DNA of 64,000 bases. Origin: Enterocloster bolteae (lineage in GTDB: Bacteria; Bacillota; Clostridia; Lachnospirales; Lachnospiraceae). Where the stretch lies: positions 3,224,001-3,288,000 of the forward strand of contig NZ_CP022464.2 in NCBI RefSeq assembly GCF_002234575.2, given 5' to 3'. The notes under the pieces are model-generated. The model ran no database searches, was not told the origin of the DNA, and saw only the letters and a program-made list of their open reading frames with translations. Shown piece after piece: positions 23,305-33,331 of the stretch; position 1 is the first letter of the stretch; the number at the start of each line of letters is the position of its first letter. The position numbers and the translations under genes are program-made.

Positions 23305-26226
23305 TTAGTCACCAATATTTACATTTGATACACCTAATGCACCGGAGCTTTCTATCTGCTCCAGGGTGGTATATTTATAATAATACTCGTACACCTTTTT
23401 GCCAAGGGTTGCGGCGTTAGTTCCCGCATATCCGTAAGGAATATTTACAGTCACGGCAATTTCCGGATGGCTGTAAGGCGCAAAGGAAACGAAGAAGGCA
23501 TGGTTGGAACGGCTCTTGTCCTCCTGGGCTGTTCCGGTTTTGCCTGCCACCTCCACAGGGAGGTCGGAGAAAATACTCTTGGCGGAGCTGTCCGTGATTA
23601 CCCGGCGCATACCGGTCTGGACCGCGTCCCAGGTACTGTCAGCCGCGTCCACATGGGAGCTGATGGCAGGGGTATAGTCCTTAATCAGGTTGCCGTCAGA
23701 GTCGGTAAGTTTATCTAAAAGACTCAGCTCAAATACATTTCCGCGGTTGGCAAGAGCTGCCACATAGCGGGAAAGCTGGACATTGGTGTAGGAATGGGTG
23801 CCCTGTCCCATGGCGGAACGCTCCGGGTCCTCCGATGATATCTGGGGCTCGTTCTCGGAAATCTCCACACCTGAGGTGTGATCCAGACCGAAAAGGGTGG
23901 CGTATTTGCGCAGGGTGGCAAGACCCTGGTCCGGCGAATAGGTGCCGTCCGGCTTCATACAGAGCCTGTGGGCCAGCTCGGCGAAGAAGTAGTTGCAGGA
24001 GTTCTGTATGCCTTCCTCGATGTTCTCGCTGTTATGGCGTCCGGGCCAGATCCAGCACTTGATGGGCTTGGAAATCTGATCGTATATACCGGTACACTCG
24101 ATGGTGTCCTGAAGTCCTATCACGCCCTCTTCCAGGGCTGCCACAGCCGTGATGGGCTTAAAGGTGGAACCGGGGGCCTTCTGGGCCTGCGTGGCGTTGT
24201 TGTAAAGGGGTCTGGACATGTCGTCCTGGAGCTGGCTGAAGTAAGCCGCGTCCACGCTGCCCGACATCAGGTTATTGTCATAGCTGGGATATGTGACCAG
24301 GGCCCGGACTTCACCTGTTTTTACGTCCGTCACCACCACTCCTGCCGTACACGGGTCAAGAGCCAGCTGCGCCGGTGTCAGCTCCAGGTTGGATATCTTT
24401 TCCTTGATAAACTGGTAGGTGTAGGTGGAATCCCCCATCTGGAGGGCGGCTATGGCCTGGGCGTCATATGCCAGCACGCCCTGGGCATAAAGGGCCAGAC
24501 AGAGTTCACGGCCTGTTATGACCTCATCGTTAATCAGGTAACGGAACATGCGCTTTGTAAATTTGTTGTCGCTGCGCAGGGATTCGATGACATGGTCCAC
24601 CAGCTGGGTGAATATATCGTCTGCATCGGAGTATTTACTGGTCACGTCCAGACGGGTGGTGTCCACCCAGTTTCCCGCGATTCCGCTGTAAATATAATCC
24701 CTCAGGCTGATAGTGCCATCCCTCCACGCCTGGTATTCCGGCGAGGACTGGTCAATCTTATCCTTCTGTATGATCCCCACGGACCCGTCAGACAGATAAG
24801 CATAGATATAATTCATATAGGTAGCCATGTCCTTGGGAAGATCGTTCATGGCCAGGGCATGGGAGCTGAGAAGCTCGTTGCGTATCGCCCCGAGTATCTG
24901 ATCCCTGGATGTCTCGTATTTGCTGTAAATCTGTTTTTCAATGTCGGACGCCCCTTCCTGGGACATATCCATCAGGGACAGCACATTGTTGTTAATCAGC
25001 TGGTAATAGGCGTCCTTTACAGGAATGGGTATTTTGGAAGGGTCATAAGTCTTGTCGGGGTCCAAATCATCGTACTGGAGATGGTAGCTGATGATACCGG
25101 CCAGCTGCTGCTCTATCAGCTTGTAAATAGCAATCTGCAGATCCCTGTCAATGGTCAGGTACACATCATCCCCGGCCTTGGCGTCCGTCTTTTCAATGAT
25201 TTCACGGGGACGCCCCATGTTGTCCACATACATCCTGGAGTAGCCCTTTTCTCCCTGAAGCTCCAGCTCCATGGATTTCTCGATTCCGATACGGCCCACA
25301 ATATCGTTGAGATCGTACTTGTCCGGAGCGTCTTCCGGCAGGCCGGCCGCCTCATCGGACTGGTGCCACTGCTCGTTCAGGGCGGACAGCTGATCCTCCT
25401 GAACCTTGCCGGTATAGCCGATGATAGGGGCAAAATAGATGCTGTCCTCATACTTGCGCACATAGGACTGCTCCACCGCAACTCCCTTTAAGTCCGCGGC
25501 GTTCTCATTGATTTCCACCATGGTCTCATTGCTGATATTGGTGGCCACGGTGGTGGTCTCGTACTTCTGGTATTCGGTCAGCTTCATGGTATAGATAATA
25601 TTGATCATGCCCAGGGCTATGTTGTCCGGTATGACCAGGGGATTGCCTTTTTCATCCTTCATCTTATCCAGCTCATAATCCACCTTCTTGCGCTCAAAGG
25701 CCTCCCTGGCCGTGATGTTGGTGGGATATTTGCCCTTTGGGTCATTTAGGCTTGCGGTGGAGGAAAGACCGTAAAAATTCAGGAAGAAACGGGTTCTGGC
25801 CGAATCAGAGCTGGATGTGAAGAACATCTCACCGTTCTGATCAAGGGCAATCTCGAATTTTCCCTCCACAGTCTCACCGCGGCGGTCCAGTATCCGTACC
25901 AGGCGGTACAGCATCTGGTTGCGTGAGCTGGGCCTGGGATAATCCCCCAAATCCTGTATGGTAACGGAATAAGCCAGCTCATTATAAGCCAGCCTGTTGC
26001 CGTTTCTGTCATAGATGTTGCCCCTGGACCCCGGTGTGGTGACGTTTTTTTCCGTCCTCTGCATATAGGTTTCCTGGTATTCGCTTCCGTCCAGAATCTG
26101 CATCTGAAACAGCTTGCCTAACAGCCCGGCAAACATGACGGTAAACATCACGGAAAGGGCAAAGAGCCGTGAGCTGAACAGCTTCTTGAAAAATTCTTTT
26201 ACAATTTCTAACAGTTCGTCAAACAA
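23305..26226 (-). CDS. mrdA: Class B penicillin-binding protein 2 (elongation transpeptidase)
   Basis: A 973-residue bitopic membrane protein, larger than the 600-700 residues usual for PBP2. Membrane helix about 18-40; PBP dimerisation domain after it; transpeptidase domain with SxxK in APGSTFKPITA (about 690), SxN in SCNYFF and KTG in VAGKTGTAQ. It crosslinks lateral wall with RodA. The extra length is a helical, Asp/Tyr-rich insertion between the dimerisation and transpeptidase parts (roughly 380-620), as also found in some clostridial homologues. Overlaps mreD by 8 bp and precedes minC. Confidence 0.93.
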   Translation of the reverse strand: MFDELLEIVKEFFKKLFSSRLFALSVMFTVMFAGLLGKLFQMQILDGSEYQETYMQRTEKNVTTPGSRGNIYDRNGNRLAYNELAYSVTIQDLGDYPRPSSRNQMLYRLVRILDRRGETVEGKFEIALDQNGEMFFTSSSDSARTRFFLNFYGLSSTASLNDPKGKYPTNITAREAFERKKVDYELDKMKDEKGNPLVIPDNIALGMINIIYTMKLTEYQKYETTTVATNISNETMVEINENAADLKGVAVEQSYVRKYEDSIYFAPIIGYTGKVQEDQLSALNEQWHQSDEAAGLPEDAPDKYDLNDIVGRIGIEKSMELELQGEKGYSRMYVDNMGRPREIIEKTDAKAGDDVYLTIDRDLQIAIYKLIEQQLAGIISYHLQYDDLDPDKTYDPSKIPIPVKDAYYQLINNNVLSLMDMSQEGASDIEKQIYSKYETSRDQILGAIRNELLSSHALAMNDLPKDMATYMNYIYAYLSDGSVGIIQKDKIDQSSPEYQAWRDGTISLRDYIYSGIAGNWVDTTRLDVTSKYSDADDIFTQLVDHVIESLRSDNKFTKRMFRYLINDEVITGRELCLALYAQGVLAYDAQAIAALQMGDSTYTYQFIKEKISNLELTPAQLALDPCTAGVVVTDVKTGEVRALVTYPSYDNNLMSGSVDAAYFSQLQDDMSRPLYNNATQAQKAPGSTFKPITAVAALEEGVIGLQDTIECTGIYDQISKPIKCWIWPGRHNSENIEEGIQNSCNYFFAELAHRLCMKPDGTYSPDQGLATLRKYATLFGLDHTSGVEISENEPQISSEDPERSAMGQGTHSYTNVQLSRYVAALANRGNVFELSLLDKLTDSDGNLIKDYTPAISSHVDAADSTWDAVQTGMRRVITDSSAKSIFSDLPVEVAGKTGTAQEDKSRSNHAFFVSFAPYSHPEIAVTVNIPYGYAGTNAATLGKKVYEYYYKYTTLEQIESSGALGVSNVNIGD

Positions 26227-26752
26227 GTTTTGTGTCTCTCCTTTTTCCTATATCCTCCACACGTCTGCTGGCGGAAAGGAACAGCCTGTAAATCAAAAGA
26301 GTGGTAACTGCAGTAAATATAATCTCCGGAAGCATGATGTTCCTGAAATAATAAGGAAGATTCAGACGTCCGCGGATTAAGAAGCGGAATATATATATAT
26401 ACATGCTGTACCAGATTCCGTTGAAAATACTGAGTATCAGCGGAAGGGTGATGTAGTCTTCGTAATAGTACTTGGTAAAAATGCCGTTGGCATAGCCGAT
26501 ATAAATATAGATAAGGGTATAAAAGCCAAAAGGCCCGCTGTAGAAAAGGTCCAGTAAAAGGCCTGAAAGAACGCCGTAAAACATCCCCGCATTCTTCCCA
26601 TGGATAAAGCCGAAGGAAAACGTAAGGATTAAAAGCAGATTGGGCGTTGCCGACAAAAACGGGAGCAGGGGAAATACACAGTTCTGCACCGTAAATGCCA
26701 GCACGATAAACAATATATTGATGAGTACCTGTTTTATCTTTGCTTGAATCAC
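26219..26752 (-). CDS. mreD: Rod shape-determining protein MreD
   Basis: A 177-residue membrane protein with five or six helices and the MreD-like FGFIHGKNAGMFYGVLSGLLLDLFYSGPFG segment. It belongs to the elongasome with MreC, RodA and PBP2. Start overlaps the mreC stop and its end overlaps the PBP2 start, indicating coupled translation. Confidence 0.92.
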   Translation of the reverse strand: MIQAKIKQVLINILFIVLAFTVQNCVFPLLPFLSATPNLLLILTFSFGFIHGKNAGMFYGVLSGLLLDLFYSGPFGFYTLIYIYIGYANGIFTKYYYEDYITLPLILSIFNGIWYSMYIYIFRFLIRGRLNLPYYFRNIMLPEIIFTAVTTLLIYRLFLSASRRVEDIGKRRDTKLV

Positions 26753-27594
26753 TGGGCAGCCGCCTCTCCTGTATCTTTGATATCTGTAATAATCAGCACC
26801 TCCTGCAGATTATTAAAATCAGCCACCGGAATCAGATAGCCTGACTGGGTCAGGTGGTCCGGGTCAATGGAGACATCCGCAGCATATCCAACCAGGATGC
26901 CCGGAAGGAACTTGGTGCTGATGTTGGAGGTGACGATCTGATCGCCGTCCCTGAGAACCGCATCCTTTGAAAAATCCGTAAGCTTAAGACGCCCCTCCTC
27001 ATAGAGGGTCAGATCTCCTGCCACAATACAGTTATAGGAGGAATCCAGCTTCATGGCTCCCACACGGCTGGAATCGTCAATGATGGAACGCACCGTGGCG
27101 TAATTGGCGCCCACATCCGTCACAATGCCCACCAGGCCGCCGTCGGCAACCACGTTCATGTCCACGGCCACTCCGTCGGCAGAACCCTTGTTGATGCGGA
27201 ATACCTGGAACCATTTTTCTGAATCACGGGCAATGACCCTGGCCCCGATTTTATCATACTGCATGTAATCCTGGTCAAGCTCATAGAGCTTCCTTAAGCG
27301 GTCCAGTTCAAACTGCTCTGCCTGCAGACGGTTATTGTCCTCTGTGAGCTGTACAATCTGGGTCTTCAGTTCCTCATTTTCCCGCAGCGCGTCTTTTAGG
27401 CTGCCGTAATCCTTTAATTCGTTATAGATGCCGGTTCCCACTGCGTTGACTCCTGTCTGTATGGGAATCAGAAAATAACCCACACCGGTGCGCAGGGGTT
27501 CCATGATGCCGTCCTTCAGGGATGTGATGCAGATGAGCAGTACGCACAGCACCGTAAGTCCTGCCAGAATATATTTACTGTGTTTGGTTTCCAT
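26749..27594 (-). CDS. mreC: Rod shape-determining protein MreC
   Basis: A 281-residue protein: short cytoplasmic start, one membrane helix (about 9-28), a coiled coil (about 65-105, LRENEELKTQIVQLTEDNNRL) and the two-barrel MreC domain. The ATG at 27594 (METKHSKY) has GAGGAAG upstream; a longer frame reaching to 27795 would run through radC in another frame. MreC bridges MreB to PBP2. mreB is not adjacent. Confidence 0.95.
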   Translation of the reverse strand: METKHSKYILAGLTVLCVLLICITSLKDGIMEPLRTGVGYFLIPIQTGVNAVGTGIYNELKDYGSLKDALRENEELKTQIVQLTEDNNRLQAEQFELDRLRKLYELDQDYMQYDKIGARVIARDSEKWFQVFRINKGSADGVAVDMNVVADGGLVGIVTDVGANYATVRSIIDDSSRVGAMKLDSSYNCIVAGDLTLYEEGRLKLTDFSKDAVLRDGDQIVTSNISTKFLPGILVGYAADVSIDPDHLTQSGYLIPVADFNNLQEVLIITDIKDTGEAAAQ

Positions 27595-27608
27595 GGATAA
27601 ACTTCCTC

Positions 27609-28304
27609 TTACATTAAATTCTCTTCGCGGAAACTGAGATACCGCCTGTCTCCGATGACAATGTGATCGATCAGTGTGATTCCCACCAGGTCTCCCGCTT
27701 CTTTCAGGCGTTTGGTGAGCAGTATGTCTGCTCTGCTGGGGGTGGGGTCTCCGCTGGGATGGTTGTGAACCAGCACCATGGACACGGCCCGGCACCTGAG
27801 GCCTTCGATGAGTACCTCACGGGGTGTCATGACAGATGCATTTACTGTCCCTCTGGCCATAATCTGATCACGAACCATGGCCTGCTTGGTATTCAGAAAC
27901 ATGACCCGGATTTCCTCCTGCTCCAGATGGCGCATATCTTCCATATAATAGTCCGATATTTCCTCCGGACGGCCAAAGTAAAGAGTATGCTCGCTGGCCT
28001 TCCGCTTCCAGATGCGTTTTGACAGCTCTCCTATACAAAGCAGCTGGACCCCCTTTACCTTACCAACTCCCTTGATTCGTGTAAAATCATCCAGGGAATG
28101 GTGCAAAAGGCCCAGCAGGCCGTCTCCGGGGCTTCCCAGAGCCAGCAGGCTGTCTGCCAGGTCCAGGGAGTTTCCTTCCCTGCTTCCGGTGCGCAGGATG
28201 ACTGCCAGAAGCTCTGTATCGGACAGGCTGTCCGGACCCAGACTCAGACATTTTTCATAGGGGCGGTCCTTGTGGGGCAGATCCTTAATTCTTATTCTTT
28301 CCAT
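27609..28304 (-). CDS. radC: RadC/MPN+ (JAB1-type) protein
   Basis: A 231-residue protein with an N-terminal helix-hairpin-helix-like UPF0758 part and a C-terminal JAMM metalloprotease-like domain showing the zinc motif HNHPSGDPTPSRAD. Despite the name, a repair role in vivo is doubtful and the biochemical function is unsettled. The ATG at 28304 has AGGAGAG. It precedes mreC by 14 bp, a conserved Firmicute arrangement (often with maf). Confidence 0.92.
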   Translation of the reverse strand: MERIRIKDLPHKDRPYEKCLSLGPDSLSDTELLAVILRTGSREGNSLDLADSLLALGSPGDGLLGLLHHSLDDFTRIKGVGKVKGVQLLCIGELSKRIWKRKASEHTLYFGRPEEISDYYMEDMRHLEQEEIRVMFLNTKQAMVRDQIMARGTVNASVMTPREVLIEGLRCRAVSMVLVHNHPSGDPTPSRADILLTKRLKEAGDLVGITLIDHIVIGDRRYLSFREENLM

Positions 28305-28348
28305 CTCTCTCCTAACTACGCACCTCTCCAAGCACAAAGTCAGGAAAA

Positions 28349-28600
28349 TTATATATACCGGTAAATGATGAGTGCCACTGCCACGCCGATGATACTGGCC
28401 ATGGTAATCTTGATGGTCAGTCCGAAGGTGATGACCAGGATGCCGAAATTAATTACCAGAGGCGAATCCAGCCCAAAGGATTGTCCGAAATTCAGCCAGT
28501 TCAGCCAGGAAATCCCTTCTGCCAGCTGTCCCATAAAGCCTCCCAGGACAATGCCTGCCAGCAGCATGATTAAAAGTATCCAGAAATTCTTGTAATGCAT
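28349..28600 (-). CDS. DUF4321 small membrane protein
   Basis: An 83-residue protein with two membrane helices (about 7-28 and 48-80) separated by a short loop. The composition and position between the Met-gamma-lyase-like gene and radC match DUF4321 proteins of clostridia. No catalytic motif. Function unknown; its conserved place beside shape genes hints at an envelope role. Confidence 0.75.
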   Translation of the reverse strand: MHYKNFWILLIMLLAGIVLGGFMGQLAEGISWLNWLNFGQSFGLDSPLVINFGILVITFGLTIKITMASIIGVAVALIIYRYI

Positions 28601-28694
28601 GTGTCTTACCCTCCGGTCAGTCAGGCCAAACCCCTGGGCCGCAGGACCTGGGTTCAGCCTAATTAGTATATATTACCATAAGTTTCCTGGGGTG

Positions 28695-29990
28695 TCATCT
28701 TAAGATTTTCAAAACCCCGTCATCCAACAGCTGCTGCAATGACTTGAGTATTCCCAGCTTTGCATGGTACCAGGTCAGTCCTCCCTGGAAATATACGGCA
28801 TAGGGCGGCTTAATGGGGCCGTCAGCCGAGAGCTCGATGGACGATCCCTGGACAAAAGCGCCTGCTGCCATAATAACAGGGCTGTCGTATCCAGGCATAT
28901 CCCATGGCTCGGGTGTCACATAGCTGTCCACAGGCGCGGCTGCCTGTATTCCCTTGCAGAAGGATATGACGCCCTCCGGCGTGCCGAAGGTGATGGCCTG
29001 GATGATGTCGTGACGGGATTCACTGCCGTCTGGCACCACGCCGTAGCCCAGGCGCTCATAAATATTGGCCGCGAATATGGCGCCCTTTAAGGCTCCTGAC
29101 ACCACAACAGGGGAAAGAAAAAGCCCCTGGTACAGCTGCTGGTTTAACCCCAGGCTGGCGCCTACCTCCTTGCCCAGTCCGGGAGCGCTTAAGCGGTAGG
29201 ACGCCCGTTCAATACAGTCCTTTCTGCCCACGATATAGCCGCCGATGGGAGCCAGTCCGCCGCCGGGATTTTTGATCAGGGAACCTACAATCATATCCGC
29301 CCCCACATCGGTTGGCTCCAGGGTTTCCACAAACTCACCGTAGCAGTTGTCCACCATGCAGATAACGTCCGGTTTTATGTTCTTTATGAAGGAAATCAAT
29401 TCCCCAATCCGCTTCACAGACAATGTGGGACGGGTGGCGTACCCTTTGGAACGCTGTATGGTCACCAGTTTTGTCCTTTCATTTATGGCTGCCGCGATGC
29501 CCTCATAGTCAAAGGAACCGTCCTCAAACAGGTCCACCTGGCGGTAGACCACCCCATATTCCTTAAGGGAACCCACAGAATCCCTGATTCCTATGACTTC
29601 CTCCAGGGTGTCATAGGGCTTGCCCACAGGCGACAAAAGCTCGTCCCCTGGACGCAGGTTGCCTGACAGGGCCACATGAAGGGCATGTGTGCCGCTCATG
29701 AGCTGAGGACGCACAAGGGCGCTCTCACCGTGGAATACGCTGGCATACACATCCTCCAGCGTATCGCGTCCCAGGTCATTGTAACCGTAACCTGTGGTAG
29801 CTGCAAAGTGGATGTCGCTGACACGGTTGTCCTGCATTCCCTTGATAACCTTCATCTGATTGTATTCCGCCACCGCATCAATGGCCTCAAAGCGTTCCCT
29901 CAGCGCTTTTTCCGTCTCAGCCGCAAACTCCCTGACTTCCCGGCTGATGCCAAGGCTTTCGTACATCTGGTTCATTCCATTTATATCCAT
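28695..29990 (-). CDS. Methionine gamma-lyase family (YnbB/aluminium-resistance) PLP enzyme
   Basis: A 431-residue fold-type I PLP protein. The likely Schiff-base lysine is in QRSKGYATRPTLS, preceded by the cofactor-stacking region GTHALHVAL and the Asp in CMVDNCYGEF. The family is annotated as aluminium resistance or methionine gamma-lyase, with weak experimental basis. The ATG at 29990 (MDINGMNQMYESLG) is chosen for its GGAGGA ribosome site; longer frames overlap miaA. It follows miaA by about 30 bp, the usual neighbour. Confidence 0.85.
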   Translation of the reverse strand: MDINGMNQMYESLGISREVREFAAETEKALRERFEAIDAVAEYNQMKVIKGMQDNRVSDIHFAATTGYGYNDLGRDTLEDVYASVFHGESALVRPQLMSGTHALHVALSGNLRPGDELLSPVGKPYDTLEEVIGIRDSVGSLKEYGVVYRQVDLFEDGSFDYEGIAAAINERTKLVTIQRSKGYATRPTLSVKRIGELISFIKNIKPDVICMVDNCYGEFVETLEPTDVGADMIVGSLIKNPGGGLAPIGGYIVGRKDCIERASYRLSAPGLGKEVGASLGLNQQLYQGLFLSPVVVSGALKGAIFAANIYERLGYGVVPDGSESRHDIIQAITFGTPEGVISFCKGIQAAAPVDSYVTPEPWDMPGYDSPVIMAAGAFVQGSSIELSADGPIKPPYAVYFQGGLTWYHAKLGILKSLQQLLDDGVLKILR

Positions 29991-30019
29991 TGGTTTATAA
30001 TCCTCCGTTTTCCGGTTTG

Positions 30020-30979
30020 TTATTGTAGCACGATTCCCTGCTTTGCGCAATCCTCTAATATCCGTTCCAGGACGTTTGAGACATCCCCTCCGAAATCAGG
30101 CAGATTCAAAAAGCGCACATCCCTTTCCCGTTTGAACCAGGTCAGCTGGCGTTTTGCAAAATGTCTTGTATCGCGTTTCAGTATATATACAGCCTCATCC
30201 AGGCTGCATCTGCCTTCCAGATAGTCCAGAATCTCCTTATATCCCAGCCCCTGCATGGAGGTATGGCCTCTCCGGCAGCCCATATCCTTTAATGCCTTTA
30301 CTTCCTCCACCAGTCCCTGTTCCATCATCAGGTCCACCCTGCGGTCAATTCTCTCATAGAGCAGGGCCCGGTCCGTGTTCAGAACATAATAGAGGAAATT
30401 GTAGGGGGATTCCTTCTCCCTCTCCTGCTGGTTATGGAGGGAAATCTTCTCCCCTGTCTGGCGGAAGTATTCAATGGCCCGGATGACACGTTTTATATTG
30501 TTGGCATGGATTTGGGCGGCTGCCTCCGGGTCCACCTGGCGGAGCATGGCATGAAGGAGCTGGGGAGCCCTCTCTCCCTCCCTCTCAGCCAGGGCTTCCA
30601 GTTCCCTGCGGACAGGGCTGCTGTCCTCATTTTCTTTAAAATCAATGTCGTACAGCAGGGCCTGTATATAAAAGCCGGTTCCGCCGGCAATGACAGGAAT
30701 GCGGCCGTGGCTGTAAATCTCCCTCAGGGCCTCCTTTGCCATCTGCTGGAAGGTGACCACATTAAAGGAGTCCCGGGGATCCAGCACGTCAATGAGATAA
30801 TGGGGAACCCCGTCCATTTCCCCGGGAGTCACCTTGGCAGAGCCGATATCCATATGCCTGTATACCTGCATGGAATCCGCGCTGACGATCTCCCCGCCAA
30901 TGGCCTTTGCCAGCCGGATGGAAAGGGCGGTCTTTCCCACTGCCGTGGGTCCTGTGAGGACAATGAGCGGCTGCTTCAT
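30020..30979 (-). CDS. miaA: tRNA dimethylallyltransferase
   Basis: A 319-residue enzyme that adds a dimethylallyl group to A37 of tRNAs reading UNN codons. N-terminal P-loop GPTAVGKTALS, DSMQVYRHMDIGSAK and the RDTRHFAKRQLTWFKRE tRNA-binding stretch are all present. It lies 16 bp after mutL and before the PLP gene. Confidence 0.97.
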   Translation of the reverse strand: MKQPLIVLTGPTAVGKTALSIRLAKAIGGEIVSADSMQVYRHMDIGSAKVTPGEMDGVPHYLIDVLDPRDSFNVVTFQQMAKEALREIYSHGRIPVIAGGTGFYIQALLYDIDFKENEDSSPVRRELEALAEREGERAPQLLHAMLRQVDPEAAAQIHANNIKRVIRAIEYFRQTGEKISLHNQQEREKESPYNFLYYVLNTDRALLYERIDRRVDLMMEQGLVEEVKALKDMGCRRGHTSMQGLGYKEILDYLEGRCSLDEAVYILKRDTRHFAKRQLTWFKRERDVRFLNLPDFGGDVSNVLERILEDCAKQGIVLQ

Positions 30980-30995
30980 ATGTTAAAAGCTCCTT

Positions 30996-33287
30996 TCAGA
31001 CAATGCGTTTGAATTTTTTCTCCAGCTCATACTTGCTCATGGAGATGATGGTAGGCCTGCCGTGAGGGCAGGCATAGGGATTTTCCAGGTCCAGAAGCTG
31101 GTCAATGAGCACATTGGCCTCCTGGAAGGACATGGTATGATGTCCTTTGACAGCTGCCTTGCAGGACATGGAGGCCACCTTTTCATAGATGATGTCCGGG
31201 TTATGTACAGACATATCCTCCGAGAGCCCGTCGATCATCTCTGTCAGCAGTTCCTTCTTGGCAATGGAAAACAGGTTGGCAGGCACGCCGCGCACCGCGT
31301 ATTCCCTGCCGCCAAAGGGTTCTATCTCAAAACCGATTCCCGTGAAATAATCCATATACTTCTCCAGGAGAAGTTCTTCGTTCATGTTCAGTGTAAGGAT
31401 AATGGGCGGGTCCACCATCTGCATGTCGTACTGCCTTGTCTTTAAGGACTTGATGGTATTCTCATAGAGCACCTTTTCATGGGCAGCATGCTGGTCAATG
31501 ATGAACAGCTGTTCATTGTACTCCACCATCCAGTAGGTGTCAAACAGCTGGCCGATAAGCTTGTGCTTCAGCCTGGCCTTGGGGTCCAAAAGCTTGCCGT
31601 CAAACAGGTCCAGCTGTTCCGGCCCGGCGGTGCAGCCGGCTGTACCGGCTCCTGTATGGGCAGAAGCGGTACCGGTTGTGTCTGAATTCCCGGTCATACC
31701 GGGTTCCGGATGACTGGGGACTGTCTGGCCGGAGTCTGACTGACCGGGCGCTGTCTGGCCGTGGGCTGTCTGGCCGTGGGCTGTCTGGCTGGAAATTGTT
31801 TGGCCGGGGCCTGTCTGACCGGAAGCTGTCTGACCAGGTGCCGTCTGGCCGGAGCCTGTCTGTCCGGAAACTGTCTGTCCGGAGTCTGTCTGGCCGGAGT
31901 CTGTCTGGCCGGAGTCTGTCTGGCCGGAGTCTGTCTGTCCGGAAGCTGGCCCGCCGGCCCCAATATCCTTCCCGGCAGAAACCGTGTTTTCCGTTTGATG
32001 GGGATTAACTGCGGCCGGGGAGACTGAACGTTTTTCCTGTTCCTTTCTTCTCTCCTTCAGCCAGTCAGGCATCAGCTCATTGACAAAGGATGGCCTGGGC
32101 GGGGCTGACTGGGTGTAAACTGAACCGGCGCCGGAGGACGGGCCGCCGTTCTGTACCTGGACGGGGCTGCCGGAGGTTTTCTGGCTTAGGTTCTCCCGCC
32201 TGCGCACCTCGAACGGCTCCGGGCGGGGAGCCAGTTTCTCTGCCAGCTGCCTGGCCTCCTTTTCCTGTTTTGCTTCCAGGCTGACCTGGGGGATCAGCTC
32301 CTTGTGGGCCAGGGCATTGCTGACAGCCCTTAACACTGCATGGTACACCTTTTCCCCGTCGGCAAAGCGCAGTTCCATCTTGGTGGGATGCACATTTACG
32401 TCCAGGGTGTCCGGCTCAATATGGAAATGCAGCATGGTAAAGGGATACTTGTGCTGCATCATATAGGGTTTATATGCCTCCTCAATGGCCTTGGATATAA
32501 TGGAACTCTTGATGTAACGGCCATTGATGAAATAATTTTCATAATTCCGGTTGGATCTGGCTATGACCGGCTTGCCTGTAAATCCGGTGACTGTAATCCA
32601 GTCCTCATTGATTTCCACCGGGAGAAGGTTTCCCGCAATCTCCCGTCCGAATACAGTATATATCAGGTCCTTCAGGTTGTGGTTTCCTGAGGTGTAGAGC
32701 TTATTTTGATTGTTCTGTATGAAGCGGATGGAAATATCCGGGTGGGAAAGGGCAATCTTCTCCACCAGGGCCGCCACATGGGCGCCCTCTGTCATGGGTG
32801 TCTTAAGGAATTTCTTCCTCGCAGGCGTGTTGTAAAACAGGTTTCGGGCAATGATGGTGGTACCATCAGGGGCGCCTATTTCCTCCAGCCCCTTCTCAAC
32901 CCCGCCTTCAATCTGGTACCGGGAACCGGTAAGGCTGTCCCCCGTCTTTGTAATCAGCTCCACCTGGGCCACGGCCGCTATGCTGGCCAGGGCCTCGCCG
33001 CGGAAACCCAGGGAGGAAATGGTGAATAAATCCTCCACTGTCTTGATTTTACTTGTGGCGTGGCGCAGGAATGCCAGGGGTATTTCCTCCTTTGGGATGC
33101 CCCATCCGTTGTCGGTGACGCGAATCATGGAACAGCCGCCGTCCTTGATTTCCACGGTTACGGCGGTGGCATGGGCGTCAACGGCATTTTCCAGCAGCTC
33201 CTTCACTACGGAAGCAGGCCGCTCAATGACCTCGCCGGCTGCAATTTTGTTGATGGTGCTTTGGTCTAAAACAGTTATGTTGGCCAT
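30996..33287 (-). CDS. mutL: DNA mismatch repair protein MutL, with long repetitive linker
   Basis: A 763-residue MutL, over 100 residues longer than typical. N-terminal GHKL ATPase motifs: ENAVDAHAT, DNGWGIP, GFRGEALASIA. C-terminal domain has the endonuclease motif DQHAAHEKVLYE and the ACPHGRP metal-site motif, so it should nick DNA like other mutH-less MutLs. The extra length is a Ser/Gly/Gln/Thr pentapeptide-repeat linker (about 448-522). Start supported by AAAGGA. mutS is not adjacent on this side. Confidence 0.96.
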   Translation of the reverse strand: MANITVLDQSTINKIAAGEVIERPASVVKELLENAVDAHATAVTVEIKDGGCSMIRVTDNGWGIPKEEIPLAFLRHATSKIKTVEDLFTISSLGFRGEALASIAAVAQVELITKTGDSLTGSRYQIEGGVEKGLEEIGAPDGTTIIARNLFYNTPARKKFLKTPMTEGAHVAALVEKIALSHPDISIRFIQNNQNKLYTSGNHNLKDLIYTVFGREIAGNLLPVEINEDWITVTGFTGKPVIARSNRNYENYFINGRYIKSSIISKAIEEAYKPYMMQHKYPFTMLHFHIEPDTLDVNVHPTKMELRFADGEKVYHAVLRAVSNALAHKELIPQVSLEAKQEKEARQLAEKLAPRPEPFEVRRRENLSQKTSGSPVQVQNGGPSSGAGSVYTQSAPPRPSFVNELMPDWLKERRKEQEKRSVSPAAVNPHQTENTVSAGKDIGAGGPASGQTDSGQTDSGQTDSGQTDSGQTVSGQTGSGQTAPGQTASGQTGPGQTISSQTAHGQTAHGQTAPGQSDSGQTVPSHPEPGMTGNSDTTGTASAHTGAGTAGCTAGPEQLDLFDGKLLDPKARLKHKLIGQLFDTYWMVEYNEQLFIIDQHAAHEKVLYENTIKSLKTRQYDMQMVDPPIILTLNMNEELLLEKYMDYFTGIGFEIEPFGGREYAVRGVPANLFSIAKKELLTEMIDGLSEDMSVHNPDIIYEKVASMSCKAAVKGHHTMSFQEANVLIDQLLDLENPYACPHGRPTIISMSKYELEKKFKRIV
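31721..31945 (-). repeat. 15-bp tandem repeat array inside mutL
   Basis: Fifteen near-identical 15-bp units (CTGTCTGGCCGGAGT on the plus strand) encoding the pentapeptide SGQTD and variants. Five neighbouring units are almost identical, the outer ones diverged. The unit is a multiple of three, so it tunes linker length without frameshift. Confidence 0.9.
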
Positions 33288-33331
33288 GTTTAAGTTCCTT
33301 TCTGTCTGTACTCAGCCAAAAAGTATCTCTA

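Noticed and set aside
23878..25491. Long open frame of 537 codons on the plus strand
   Set aside because: It is fully antisense to the PBP2 gene, which has all catalytic motifs; no ribosome site or recognisable domain.
31676..32027. Repeated array resembling a CRISPR or several small Gly/Leu-rich proteins
   Set aside because: Units are contiguous 15-bp in-frame repeats with no spacers and lie inside mutL; other frames are open only because of the repeat.
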